Assembly: GCA_003415625.1 (NCBI GenBank)
Contig: PYIU01000006.1
Span: 2,480,001-2,544,000, forward strand
Length of the DNA: 64,000 nucleotides
Direction: 5' to 3'
DNA from: Aquanectria penicillioides
Taxonomy: Eukaryota; Ascomycota; Sordariomycetes; Hypocreales; Nectriaceae
Of the stretch, positions 21,577 through 32,316 are shown in pieces; the first letter of the stretch is position 1, and every line of letters starts with the position of its first letter. The position numbers and the translations under genes are program-made. The notes beneath the pieces were generated by a model. That model ran no database searches, was not told where the DNA came from, and was given only the letters and a program-made list of their open reading frames with translations.

Positions 21577-23742
21577 TCAATTCTGCTCGAGGAAGCCGCC
21601 CTTGGCCAGGCTGTCCTGGAACATCTCGCGACAGCGTACCTTGCTACCTAGGCGAGCGCACAGCAAAAAAGCGCCGCTCAGCTTGCGGTGCAGGCTGTAG
21701 GTCTCCTCGGGCGGAGGCGCTAGGCGCTCGTTCAGCATGACGGGGATGAGGGACTTGACGCGCTCAGTGATGGTCTGGTCCTTGAAGTCGTAGACCTCGG
21801 GAGCCGAGGCGAGGAAGGGCTCGGCGAGGGTGAGGACCGAGTTCGTGTGCGCGTCGATCATGATTTTGCTCTCGTGGCCCGTCAGGTAGCCTAGGCTCTC
21901 GGAGAGTTCCTTCACGGCGGGACGGTCACCTCGAGAAGCGGCCTCGAGGAGCTGGACGTACTGCGCGACAAACTCGTCCTTGTACCCGCGGGAGGCGCCA
22001 AAGTCGAGAAGCTCGAGCTTTTCGGTGGCCTCGTTGAAGAGGAAGTTGGTCCAGTTGGGATCAGTCTGCATAAACTTGAACTCTGTGATTTCGCGGAGGC
22101 AGAGACGCAGGATCTGGGTTCCGATCCAGTCGCGCTGCTCCTGAGTGATGGATGTGATGCGGGTGACGCCGGTGCCATCCATCCAGTCCATGGTAAGGAC
22201 CTGCTTGCCCGAGGCCTCGAGGTAGACACTGGGGACGGAGAAGATGTCATCGTGGGAGCCGAGAAGCTGCTTGTAGCGGATGGCGCACTCCGCCTCACGG
22301 GTGTAGTCGCACTCCCAGCCTAGCTCGAGGCGGGCGTTATCAATCGTCTTGTTGAGATAAAGGCCCTTGGGAAGGAGCTTAGTGGCTGTGAGAAGGATGC
22401 TGAGGTTGTCGAGGTCAGAGTTGATGGAGTCGGCGACGCCAGGGAACTGGACCTTGACGGCGACTCGCTGGCCGTTGGATTTGAGGACCGCCTTGTGCAC
22501 CTGGCCGATAGAAGCAGCGGCGATGGGCTTCTCCTCAAATTCGCTGAACAGTTCTCGCCATTCGGACCCGAGGTTGGCGGCGAGCACTCTGTCTCGCTGC
22601 CACGCAGGCATGTAGTCGGCCCGGTCCTGGACACGCTGCAGCACCTCTTGGATGGGGGCGGGTAGCATCTTGGAGTCCTGGAAGCTCATCGCTTGACCGA
22701 TCTTGAGCGCAGCACCACGCATGCGGGAGAGCTTTGCGACTAGACGCTCCATGTTCTTACCGCTAAGCAGGACAGAGCCCTCGCCTCCACCGCCAAGGGC
22801 TCGACTGAAGCCTTCTGACATAGCACCTCCCAACATGCCAGCTGCAAGACCGCCATAGTTCCAGATACGACTGAGGCGGGATGCGGGAACTGCAGACTCG
22901 CGAAGGGTGTGAGCGGGTGCAACACGGTGCAGAGGGTTGCTAGCTGGCTCAGTGGGAGCTGGGGCAGCACTTTCATCAATTTTCGGAGCTGTCGGCTCTG
23001 GATGTGTGCTGGTCTGCGAGGTGCTTGGGGTCGCTTTCTTGACTTCTGACTCCTCCAAAACTTCCTCTTTCACTGTGACCTGCTCGGGTTTGATTTCGGG
23101 CGTCTGGGACTTGAGGACAGCTGGTTCGGAGCTCTCCTGGGGTTCAATCGGAGGAGGCCTGGGCCAATATCGCAGAGGGTGGTCCTTGGCAGGGCCGCCG
23201 GTTGACCCGCCCTGAGCACCAGGGGCTGAACTTCTCTGTTTCCTCACAGAGCCTAGAATTTTCGACCCGCGGGTGGTGTGGAAGATGTTGACATCGACGT
23301 CGGCGGGGAGATCAAGCTCCTCCCCCTCCTTCCTGGCCTGGGTCGATCTCAGGTTCGAGACGGCGTCGGCGAAGGCATCTCTCTTGGGCTGAACAGCTTC
23401 AGGAGCAGCCTTCAACTTGATTTCTTGTGGTTTCGTTACTTTCTGCGCTCGCTCTTGAGGTTGCTCCTGCACAGGCTTCGGTTCCTGAGCTATCGGCGCA
23501 TCTCGTTCGATGGGGGCCTCGTGGCCGAAATCCTCCTTCTCCGGGCCCGATTGGCTGCTCTCTTCTGGTGCCTGCTCGTGCGAGGCCTTCTGTGCAGCTC
23601 TGCCCCTCAGTGCCGAGACGACGCTTGACGTGCGGCTATACTTGTCGAGCTGGCGGCTCCTCAAGGCGACATGCTTGGTGGCGACGGACCGGGAGGCATT
23701 GAGGACTGCCGCGAGGTCGATGGCGAAGTCGACGAACCTCAT
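21577..23742 (-). CDS. COQ8: COQ8 / ABC1 (ADCK) atypical kinase for ubiquinone synthesis
   Basis: Mitochondrial UbiB-family atypical kinase/ATPase that supports coenzyme Q assembly. A single exon gives 721 residues. The first roughly 270 residues are a poorly conserved Gln/Glu/Pro-rich region after a basic N terminus compatible with mitochondrial import. The catalytic part shows the family KxGQ motif ([14 protein letters not shown]), the Ala-rich nucleotide loop ([11 protein letters not shown]), the ATP-binding lysine (VAVKVQFPG), the catalytic-loop equivalent ([11 protein letters not shown]) and the metal-binding DFG ([10 protein letters not shown]). All key residues are present, so it should be active. 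Its stop lies 300 bases from that of RRP36 (convergent). Confidence 0.95.
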   Translation of the reverse strand: MRFVDFAIDLAAVLNASRSVATKHVALRSRQLDKYSRTSSVVSALRGRAAQKASHEQAPEESSQSGPEKEDFGHEAPIERDAPIAQEPKPVQEQPQERAQKVTKPQEIKLKAAPEAVQPKRDAFADAVSNLRSTQARKEGEELDLPADVDVNIFHTTRGSKILGSVRKQRSSAPGAQGGSTGGPAKDHPLRYWPRPPPIEPQESSEPAVLKSQTPEIKPEQVTVKEEVLEESEVKKATPSTSQTSTHPEPTAPKIDESAAPAPTEPASNPLHRVAPAHTLRESAVPASRLSRIWNYGGLAAGMLGGAMSEGFSRALGGGGEGSVLLSGKNMERLVAKLSRMRGAALKIGQAMSFQDSKMLPAPIQEVLQRVQDRADYMPAWQRDRVLAANLGSEWRELFSEFEEKPIAAASIGQVHKAVLKSNGQRVAVKVQFPGVADSINSDLDNLSILLTATKLLPKGLYLNKTIDNARLELGWECDYTREAECAIRYKQLLGSHDDIFSVPSVYLEASGKQVLTMDWMDGTGVTRITSITQEQRDWIGTQILRLCLREITEFKFMQTDPNWTNFLFNEATEKLELLDFGASRGYKDEFVAQYVQLLEAASRGDRPAVKELSESLGYLTGHESKIMIDAHTNSVLTLAEPFLASAPEVYDFKDQTITERVKSLIPVMLNERLAPPPEETYSLHRKLSGAFLLCARLGSKVRCREMFQDSLAKGGFLEQN

Positions 23743-24389
23743 GGGGGACGAGGGGCTACACGGCCTCGATTGACCGCGCGCGCATTGACGGGGGGACGTT
23801 GGGCGGGCGAGCTGGTGCTGGTCACCAGGGTGGGATGTTGGCGCGAGATGTTTCGTCGTTTAGATCTCTCGCCAAAAAGTTGCCATGATCTACATCTGGG
23901 TACGTGAGTAAATGATGGGCTCATGCAACTAAGCGAGCTTCAACTGTCAACCAACGACAGCTTGATGGAAGATACCACGAGAAGCACCAGGTCTCCTCTG
24001 ATTATGAGTGTATTATAGATTTAAACTATCAAGTATATTGATTGGTATTTAGCAAGCCTAATTGGTAGTGTAACTTATTCATTTGCTGTGTGTCCTAGCT
24101 TCTCTTGTGGAGCTATGGTCTTGCCAATTTGGGTAGTATCGTTCCCATAAAACATTTTCTTTTGCCGTACCCTACACCCAACGCCTGCGCCTACCAGCTA
24201 TGTTGATGATGCTTGTCATTACCATCGTGCTAGGCCTGGACTCCTGTAATTCAGAAACTTTACCCTAGGTCCTAACATTTCATGTATTTTAATATCCCCA
24301 AAAAAAACCACCACAGAAGTCATGCATTCAAGTTCTTTGTGCAGTGACTTTGACCGTGAGTTGGGTAGCCCGTCGCTGATCCATGTCCT
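23743..24389. other. spacer between COQ8 start and ES2 stop
   Basis: About 650 bases hold the COQ8 promoter and leader and the ES2 3' region. The part from about 24000 to 24340 is AT-rich. No gene is seen. Confidence 0.6.
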
Positions 24390-25744
24390 TTACCTCGACC
24401 TTGATGTTGAACTTGCTCTACTCACGGACCGCAGAAGTGAGCCCCTGGGCTTCATTGGAGTCGATTGACCAAACGAACCCCCCGACTTCCCCTTTCCTGG
24501 TGTACCAATCTTGCTCCAAAGCCTCTGCGCTGCCGGTGTAAGCCCCCCGGAAACTCGAGGGCTGCTAGGAAATTTTGGTACCGGAGTCATGTCGACTCTT
24601 CCCGTCAGTCCATTTCTTGTAGATTCCTTTTTAGACTTTGCTATCCGGTCCACCATCCGTTCATGCAAGGTTTCTCTTTTGCGCTGTTCTTGTATCTTGA
24701 ACGGATTCGTCGAGGAATCACCGGGGCCCAGGTTAATGATTGGCGTAGGGACAGCAGGTTCAGGCTCGTCATCCTCATCATCGACAAAGGCGTATCCGTT
24801 CACCCTTGGCGTTTCTCCACCTCCTATGGCGCTGGAGTCTTGGTCTTCGCGTCGGGGTTTTCCTGCGATGGCATCCCGTACCGCAGACATGGTGGGAGAT
24901 GGTGGCCGTGCTGGGATATGGGGTTGTGGCATCCTCGTGTTTTCGTACATGATTGCCTTGGGTGCCATTTTGGATGCTTCTTCGGCCTTTTGGGAGGCTG
25001 TAACTACTCCATCATCGACCCCCTCCGGCCCAAACATCAAGTTGTTCCTGGGTTTAGCGTTCCAGGTGTCTGGTCGAGCTGGCCGGTCGTCTTTATCTTT
25101 GATGGCTAGCCGGTCCCGTTTGAAGCCGTCATCAAGCAGACTGCGTTTTTGGCTAAGCTTATCTTCGATTTCCTTCTGCTTGATCATTTGCTTCGACGGG
25201 AGCTTGTTGCCGCGCCAAAGCCATCCATACTTGTCAGCCTTTTTCTGATTCTGCTTGTCGACAAGCTTGTAGAAGCTTTCGTTATCCTCGCTGGTGTATG
25301 TTTCCTGGAATTTGGAGAGGCTCATGTTCGTGTTGAGGCGAGGCTGCGTTTCCGCAGCGGTGGACGCGAATGATGCTGGCGTGTCCGCGCCATAAGCGGA
25401 CGGAGTGCTATCCCCGTTGATAACGGGTCTGGATTGTGATTGAAAAGCAGGCTTTTGCCGTCCTGGGGTCATGACCTGCTGCAGCCTCCGGCCGGCACTG
25501 GAGATCCAGGCGGCATCTTTGGATTCGAGGGCATCAAGATACTCTTGCTGCGTCTCAGTTTCCAATAGGCCCGGGAAGAAGTCGCGAGCGATGATCTGAG
25601 AGAGGGTTTCTGTGTATGTGTCCTCATCTAGAACCTTTTTGGGACGCTTGATTTTCTTCGCGGGCGGAGGCGGCGGCATCAAGTCCAAGTCGGTCCTCTT
25701 CCGTACCAGGGCACTCGAGGTGCCTGCGTGCGACGGGGGTCCAT
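24390..25744 (-). CDS. Es2 family nuclear splicing protein (DGCR14/Bis1), probable frame error near start
   Basis: Nuclear protein associated with late spliceosomes (human ESS2/DGCR14). The frame encodes the Es2 signature MPPPPPAKKIKRPKKVLDED, then LSQIIARDFFPGLLETETQ, YLDALESKDAAWI, TYTSEDNESFYKLVDKQN and the conserved WLWRGNKL. The C terminus ends in a Ser/Arg-rich tail after TPVPKFPSSPRVSGGLTPAAQ. The open frame has no ATG before residue M of MPPPPP; the ATG at 25744 sits one base out of frame. One extra C in the C5 run at 25739-25735 (reverse strand) would give a start MDPPSHAGTSSALVRKR and 451 residues, close to related fungal proteins. Alternatives are an upstream exon or a start at 25679. 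It shares a divergent promoter with the PP5-type phosphatase. Confidence 0.9.
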
Positions 25745-26812
25745 GTTTGGCGCGATGACAGCACAAAGCCAAGCGCCCCTGGAAGGGAGAAAGAGGCGAA
25801 CCGTAGTGCCCTGGCTAATGCGCACTGAAAAGAAGTAGTCGCGCAATATGCGAAGGATGTGTGGTGGAGGGTTGATGATTACATATGTTGATGCTGATGT
25901 TGATGTGAGCTGCCTGGTGCGACGTTGAAAGAGAGCTGGCGGCACAGGCAAGGGCCAAGACGATTGGTGGGGCCGATAGAACTGGTGGGCGCGCCGTGAT
26001 CATCTCCAGGTGTGGTGGGTGGAGGGGAGGGTACATAAGGTACATGCACATATGCATGTGCATATGCAACTATCCGATCAAGCCCAGATTGCTTCCGGCC
26101 GGTTTGCTGCCGCTGCGGGTGGCGATCGATCGGTTGAAAGCGGCCTCGGCCTGTGCTTGGGCTTGTGCTGGAGGTAGGGTAAGTTCAGGCTCCCTGGGCC
26201 GTTTGGGGGGGCGGCTCACGCACAAGATTACTGGTTTGGGCAAAAACAATAGGGCACCCGTAGCCTATGGCATGCCGCAGAGCCTGCCCTTGTAGCGGCT
26301 GGTGGCCCGCCTATCTCTGTCTGCTGTGGTGGCTCTGTGCTGTGCTCCCTCCCTGCAGCGGCCTACAAACCAGCCGCCCCGGTGTCCCGTTCTGTCGTAG
26401 GGCGCCCAGCGGGCTTCATTGACGCCGGCCGCGGGGGGCCCTGGAAGCTTCGCTTTGTGTCTCTCCGTCCCGCATTCCGCTCCACCAAAAGCCGGTCCGC
26501 CAAAAGGCCAAAACTTGCACTTTTGCAGTCTTTTGCCTCCCGCCGTGAATCGCTCCTCGCCCCTCGGCAGCCTCGCCAACCCTTCACGTGCCCCCCTCGG
26601 TCTCCCAAACGCTTCCCCCGCGAGTCCGCTGCCCATCTCGACAGGCTTCTATCCCATCGGTTCAAAGATTCGCTTGCTGCTGCGCTCGGCGCATTCTCTC
26701 CTCCCATCTCGGAGCCCGAGTCCCACCCCCGACCTGTCATCCTGAGCTTCCCCACGTTGGGCCCCTCCTCGAACCCCCCAAGCCTCCGATCAACCTCCTC
26801 TCCTCCTTCAAC
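25745..26812. promoter_or_regulatory. divergent intergenic region, ES2 / PP5-type phosphatase
   Basis: About 1.07 kb holds both promoters. A perfect run of alternating purines and pyrimidines, 29 bases long, lies at 26040-26068. The phosphatase side becomes pyrimidine-rich in the last 80 bases before its ATG. The frames across 26265-26821 on both strands are compositional and have no recognisable motif. Confidence 0.55.
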
Positions 26813-28647
26813 ATGTCGCAATCGGCCGTCGACCTCAAAAACCAGGGCAACAAGGCCTTCGCCTCTGGCGACTGGCCCACTGCTGTCGATTTTTATAGCA
26901 AGGCCATCGCCCTCAACGATAAGGAGCCCACCTTCTTCACCAACCGTGCACAGGTTCGCAAAGCCCCCCCCTTCGCTATCAGATGGCTCCCGCTAGAGCT
27001 CCCAAGGCTGGAAATTCACTAACTTTGGACTCTTTCCCGAACCCATAGGCCTATATCAAGTCCGAAGCCTACGGCTACGCTATCGCCGACGCGACGACTG
27101 CTCTCGAGCTAAACCCAAAGCTGGTCAAGGTGAGCGACAACCGACTCTGATGAATTCGACCGTCCTGGACAAGGGCTAAATGAAACTGTTCCGAAATTAT
27201 ATAGGCGTATTACCGACGAGGCTTGGCAAAGACCGCGATCCTGCGGCCCAAGGAGGCACTAGATGATTTCAAGGAATGCGTCAAGCTTGACCCCGGCAAC
27301 AAGGATGCTAAGCTCAAGCTTGAAGAGTGCAAGAAGATTGTGCGGCAGCTGGCCTTTTTCGCCGCTATTGAGGTTGGCGACGAGCCATCTGCCGCCGAGG
27401 GTCTCGACTTGGACTCCGTCATTGTCGAGCCTGGGTATGACGGTGTCCGACTAGAAGACACCATGACCCAGGAGTTTATTGACGACATGATCGAGAGATT
27501 CAAGACCGGTAAGAAGATCCACCGCAAATATGTCTACCAGATTATTATTGCCGTCAAGAGGCTGGTTTATAATGAGCCTACCATGGTCGAGGTGGACATC
27601 CCTGCTGATGTCCAATTGACCGTCTGTGGTGATACCCACGGTAAGAGTTTTCCAATAACCAATGATGCTGCCTCAAAAATATTAATAATTGCGTACAGGC
27701 CAATACTTCGATCTTATGGAGCTGTTCCGTCGTAATGGAACCCCCAATGATAAGCACTGGTACCTGTTCAACGGTGACTTTGTGGATCGAGGATCTTGGT
27801 CCACCGAGATTGCTCTGCTACTCTACGCCTACAAGTGGCTGCGACCCAATAACTTCTTCCTGAACCGCGGAAACCACGAGACAGATGACATGAACCGTGT
27901 CTATGGCTTCGAGGGTGAATGCAAGGCCAAGTACAACGACAGGTACACTGGCCCTCACTCAACTACTTCCCTGGCACCATAATGCTGACTGTGTCACAGA
28001 GTCTTCAAGCTCTTCTCTGAGAGTTTCTCCGCCCTGCCCCTGGCCACTCTCATTGGTAGCAAGTACCTGGTCCTCCACGGAGGTTTGTTCTCAGATGACA
28101 GCGTCACCCTAGACGACATCCGAAAACTGGACCGACACGCCCAGCGACAACCCGGCCAAGCTGGCTTGATGATGGAGATGCTGTGGACTGATCCCCAAGA
28201 TGAACCCGGCCGTGGCCCCAGTAAGCGAGGTGTCGGCATGCAGTTCGGTCCTGATATCACCAAGAAGTTCTGTGAGAAGAACGGCCTTGAGGCTGTTATC
28301 CGAAGTCACGAGGTTCGCATGGATGGTTACGAGGTTCAGCACGACGGCCGTTGTATTACCGGTATGTTTTTTCTCACACTGAATTTCGTCATGTTTGCGA
28401 TGGCGCTGACTGATTTCTATAGTCTTCTCTGCTCCTAGGTACTGCGACTCAACGGAGAACAGAGGTGCCTACATCAACATTGGCCCCGATTATAAGCTCA
28501 AGTACGAGCAGTTCGATGCCGTGCCGCACCCTGATATCCGCCCCATGGTAAGCCCAATCTGTCCTCAATAACCATTCTCCTTAGAGCGAGAGCTAATTTT
28601 ATTGATAGGCATATGCCCAAAACTCCCTTATGTCATCTCTGATGTGA
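26813..28647 (+). CDS. PPT1: PP5-type serine/threonine protein phosphatase with TPR domain
   Basis: Phosphoprotein phosphatase of the PP5/Ppt1 type, usually linked to Hsp90 through its TPR domain. Seven exons: 26813-26953, 27049-27129, 27205-27640, 27699-27942, 28000-28361, 28423-28547 and 28609-28647, all with GT-AG borders, giving 475 residues. The TPR region starts [20 protein letters not shown] and runs through exons 1-3. The catalytic domain shows the metal motifs GDTHGQYFD, GDFVDRG and RGNHE, then the active-site stretch [14 protein letters not shown] and VFSAPRYCD. The short last exon encodes [12 protein letters not shown], typical of the family's C terminus. All catalytic residues are present. 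Confidence 0.96.
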
Positions 28648-28847
28648 GACTCAGAGGATGAGAGTTGGTTTGACGGGAGAGATAGTGGACTTTTGAGTGG
28701 ACGACCAAGTCAAGACATGTCCCGGGCGTCTGGGAACGGTGCATTTGCAAGGACAGGTTTGATGGAAATGTACGCATACATTTATACCCATCTAGATGTG
28801 AAAAAAAATTGTGTGTGCTGGGGCTGAGTTGACCAAACGATGCTGTT

Positions 28848-29280
28848 TCATGAATTCCATAATCGATCTTGGCCATCGGTCCCTACCATGGTGCCCAGCC
28901 AGTCTGAACACTGCCGGACCCGGAGAACGCATTGGACGCCATTGTCGTTGGTGCCTTTCCACGCCGTGATGGCCGCAGCAAAGGAGCCTAGGTCAGGTTG
29001 CGGGACGCGCAGCCAGCAGTGGCTGCCCTGGACCTTGAGGATGTCGAGCGGGATCGCCACCCCAGTCAGGCCTAGAAACTGCCGCAAAGCAGCGGTGCAG
29101 TAAGACTTGACTTGAAGGTTGTCAAGTTCAACAGGCACCTCGCCGTCGGTGACGAGCTCAAGGTGTGCGTATGAGAACGACGGGGTCTTGATGGTGAATT
29201 TGAGAATTTCGTGAGATTTGGGCAGATCCTTTTTCTGGAAGATGGACTTTTTGAGGCCCGGTTTCTGAATTTTCCGCCAT
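28848..29280 (-). CDS. POP8: RNase P/MRP subunit Pop8-like, 5' part out of frame
   Basis: Small protein subunit of RNase P and RNase MRP, which process tRNA and rRNA precursors. The well-supported part encodes FTIKTPSFSYAHLEL, VELDNLQVKSYCTAALRQFL, GVAIPLDILKVQGSHCWLRV and VLRVRQCSDWLG, matching fungal Pop8. The only well-placed ATG (29280, good context) is two bases short of this frame. Adding one A in each of two A5 runs (reverse strand, 29252-29248 and 29234-29230) would give MAENSETGPQKSPSSRKKD leading into the conserved part, which looks natural. The alternative is an upstream exon joined at a CAG near 29342. The conserved domain is complete; the start is unresolved. Confidence 0.75.
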
Positions 29281-29601
29281 ATTTCGATGACTCCCTTTGC
29301 TGAATTACCCAGAATTACAGCTTTGTAGTGAAGTTGTGAGCCTGTAAATGATTGAATAGTCTTGGGTAAACCTACCTAGGTAGATGAACCTGATTCTTCA
29401 TGTGGGTAGGGTGGATACTATCTTTGTTGCATAAATGCATAGTTGCATAATCGCCTTAGAGCCCGATAGACGTCGACCAACCTGGAGTCTTGACCATTGC
29501 GAACCCGTCCAGCCTCATCAGCCGCGTAGCTCTCTCCCCAAACTTTCGCACGCCCTCTTCGTCACCGCAACCCCATCGAATATCCTCGGGGCACCCGCGA
29601 A
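29281..29601. promoter_or_regulatory. short divergent promoter, POP8 / SPT4
   Basis: Only 321 bases separate the two start codons, so the promoters must overlap or abut. An AACCTACCTAGGTAGA palindromic element lies near 29370-29385. Confidence 0.55.
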
Positions 29602-30132
29602 ATGTCGACTTCGGCCAACTTCGTCACCCCCGGCCAGCAGCGCCACCTGCGCGCCTGCATGGTCTGCTCCATCGTCATGACATACAGCGTATGTCAACCT
29701 TCTTTGCCCACGCACGTACGCCATCGCCTTGCTGACATATCTTGTTTTCTTCCTCTAGCGCTTCCGTGACGAGGGCTGCCCCAACTGCGAGGAATTCCTC
29801 CACCTCGCCGGATCCCAGGATCAGATTGAGAGCTGCACCTCCCAGGTGTTTGAGGGCGTCATCACCCTCGCAAACCCGGCACGCTCGTGGATCGCTAAGT
29901 GGCAGCGCCTCGATGGCTACGTTAGTGGCATGTACGCCATCAAGGTCTCTGGCCAGCTTCCCGACGAAATTCGCACATCGCTCGAGGAGGAGTACCGGAT
30001 ACACTACATCCCGTAAGTAGCACCTACGAGAGATGCCTTCGAATCTTCTCTGGATACCGCAGTGATGGCTGGACACGGGCTAACGATGGAACCACTAGGC
30101 GCGACGGAACCGAGACGGAGACGGACTCGTAG
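29602..30132 (+). CDS. SPT4: transcription elongation factor SPT4
   Basis: Partner of Spt5 in the DSIF elongation factor that travels with RNA polymerase II. Three exons (29602-29688, 29759-30012, 30099-30132) give 124 residues. The zinc-binding site is visible as CMVC and CPNC split by the first intron; the NGN-binding surface follows ([29 protein letters not shown]). The protein ends in a short acidic/Thr tail after YIPRDGTE. The last exon is only 34 bases and is supported by the phase and by the conserved IPRDG junction. It lies head to head with POP8 and convergent with KIN17. Confidence 0.95.
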
Positions 30133-30408
30133 GAGGAGTCCTGAAGACAATTTCTTGTTGATATTACTGTTTCTGGCGAATTCGGCGTTGGATGGGAATG
30201 GGACGAAAGGGTTTTTGGGGAGAAACCCAAGAGTGGTCATGCTGAAAGAAAAAAAAAGTCATCATTGTGGTATCTATCATAGACAATTCCGCATCAAGCC
30301 GAACGCCCCCGGCATATTTTTTGAACTGACATGCTATGTTCTGTGCCCTTGAACGCCTGCCCTCCCATATCGTGTTGTTTATAAGAATAAGTATGAACAA
30401 ATCTAATT

Positions 30409-31407
30409 CTAGCTGCCTCTCGGCTTCTTGCCAGGAGGCATGCTGAACCCAGCTGCTGTTCGTGACCGTTTCCTTTCCATTTCCTCCTTCATAATACGCT
30501 CTGCTTCGCTCATCTTCTTTGGCTGCTCAAATGCTGCGGGCCTCTTGGTTCCAGATGAGAGGGCATTCTTCTTTGCTTGCGCGAAGACATTCTTGGCCTG
30601 TGGCTTACCACCTAGCTTCATCGAGATGCCTCCAAACCCGCTCGGCTTTGCAGGCGCAGCTTCAGGCTCCTTGGGTTTCTCGGCGCTGGTGTCTGCAGAC
30701 GTGGATGCTTCGACTTTGTCCTCTGTCGTGCTTGGTGTAGGCGTTTCCGAAGTGGTTGCAGGTTTGGCGCCGAACGATAGTGTGATCTTCTCGCCATCTT
30801 GTCTCTTGAGCTCACGGGCTTCGGCATCCTCCTCGGTCTGTTCGTCCTTGTTTCCGTTGGTCGCCTGTGCTCGCTTGATTTGTTCTCGGATCATACGTTG
30901 CTCCAACTCTTCGTTGCCCTGGTCTTGAGCTTCCTTGCGACGCAGGGCTTCTTTTCTTCGCAACGCTTCAGGGGAGTTGTCGATCCAAGAGATATGGAGG
31001 CCCTTGTCGTTCTCCTCCACCCGGCAAATGCCCTCACGACCGAGGAACTTTGCAAACTCCGTCAGCGACGGCCACTTCGTCGCGTTCATGTGGATATGTT
31101 CCTTGTTGGCGATGTATTCCTGGTAGAACCTGTTGATATGCACCTGCTTCTCGCCGTGTCCTGTCCTTAAAAGCTGGAGGAAATCGTGTTGGAATTGCTT
31201 GGTGAAGTCGTTGATAAACTTCTTGGGGTCTTCACCAACGATGAGCATCTGGCGGACGTGGCTCTCGGACTGAGTGTGCATCTTGAAACCGTTCGCATCA
31301 CGGCACTGCTTCTCGCAGACCTGACAGTACCAGCGGAGACGCTGGAGGCCCTTCGATTTCATGCGATTGGCGACATATTTGGTGGACCCGACTTCGGCTT
31401 TGGGCAT
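30409..31407 (-). CDS. KIN17-like DNA/RNA-binding protein
   Basis: Nuclear zinc-finger and winged-helix protein linked in animals to DNA replication/repair and found with spliceosomes. A single exon encodes 332 residues. Residues 1-50 hold the conserved start MPKAEVGSTKYVANRMKSKG and a C2H2 finger (CQVCEKQC with H and H in MHTQSESH). The Kin17 winged helix follows (FINDFTKQFQHDFLQLLR, VHINRFYQEYI, HMNATKWPSLTEFAKFLGREG). The second half is charged and low in complexity, with a short internal duplication EALRRKEALRRKEA. The animal C-terminal KOW domain is absent, as in other short fungal members. It is head to head with YJU2. Confidence 0.95.
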   Translation of the reverse strand: MPKAEVGSTKYVANRMKSKGLQRLRWYCQVCEKQCRDANGFKMHTQSESHVRQMLIVGEDPKKFINDFTKQFQHDFLQLLRTGHGEKQVHINRFYQEYIANKEHIHMNATKWPSLTEFAKFLGREGICRVEENDKGLHISWIDNSPEALRRKEALRRKEAQDQGNEELEQRMIREQIKRAQATNGNKDEQTEEDAEARELKRQDGEKITLSFGAKPATTSETPTPSTTEDKVEASTSADTSAEKPKEPEAAPAKPSGFGGISMKLGGKPQAKNVFAQAKKNALSSGTKRPAAFEQPKKMSEAERIMKEEMERKRSRTAAGFSMPPGKKPRGS

Positions 31408-32316
31408 GGTGGGCGGCGGAAAATGTGGTCTTTCGGTGTTGTCTGGGGTTGTGTTCTCTCGCGATTCTGTTCGTGTTGCTATCGGGCCGGCCGCCTTAGG
31501 ATGAGAGGCGCGAGGTAGAGTGAATCAAGATGGCGAAGTGGTAGATGAAGTGCATCCAAGACAAGAGGCTGGTTGGGTTTGACATTGAAGTGTGGCGTGG
31601 CGAGGCGAGGAACTACAGTTAGCGTGAACGCCGCTTTATTGGCACCGCCACAAGCCATGAGGTTGCTTTGGGTGAGGCAATGGTCAGGATGCGGACCTTG
31701 AAACGAACATGTTTATTTATCATTGGAAGCTGTCCGAATTGTGAACTTGACACCCTGATTGGATACCAACCAAGGATCTTTTGGAAGAAGGGTATGTAGA
31801 TTGGGTAGTACTTAAGGGTGCACCCTGAGAACGGAATGACTGAGCTACATTTTGGTAATGCGTAATGCTCAGGTCGATTAATCTCTCTCTCTACCCTGTT
31901 ATAAATATTGAAGAGGTAGATGATACTTTTATTTTCTTACAATTGTGCTCTTCAGACCGCCACGACCTACACACCAGTGCCATTCGAATATTCTGCTCCT
32001 CTTAGTTGTGCTCTCGGAGAGAAGTATTAAAGCAGCGACACATAAGGCTACTTAGTCATGTGGCGTCCTCCGTATCGAATTTCCAAGCACGGTCCGCATT
32101 TATCCGTGTCCGAGCCTCCAGGCCGCCATACAATCAGTTCTCACGACTGCCAACTTGTGACTTCATTTGCCTCCGGTTTGATCGATCAAACCTCCCAACC
32201 ACCCTTACGGCTTGAAATTTTGTAAAGAGGCCCTCGGGATTTCTTCAACTCCTCCATAATTTTTTCTTTTTTTTTTCTTGCCTTTTAGGTTGACCTGAGA
32301 GTCCAACGCGCCCATC
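31408..32316. promoter_or_regulatory. divergent intergenic region, KIN17 / YJU2
   Basis: About 910 bases between the two start codons hold both promoters and leaders. The middle (31700-31960) is AT-rich. A T-rich tract (TTTTTTCTTTTTTTTTTC) lies 45-60 bases upstream of the YJU2 start. No further gene is supported. Confidence 0.55.
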
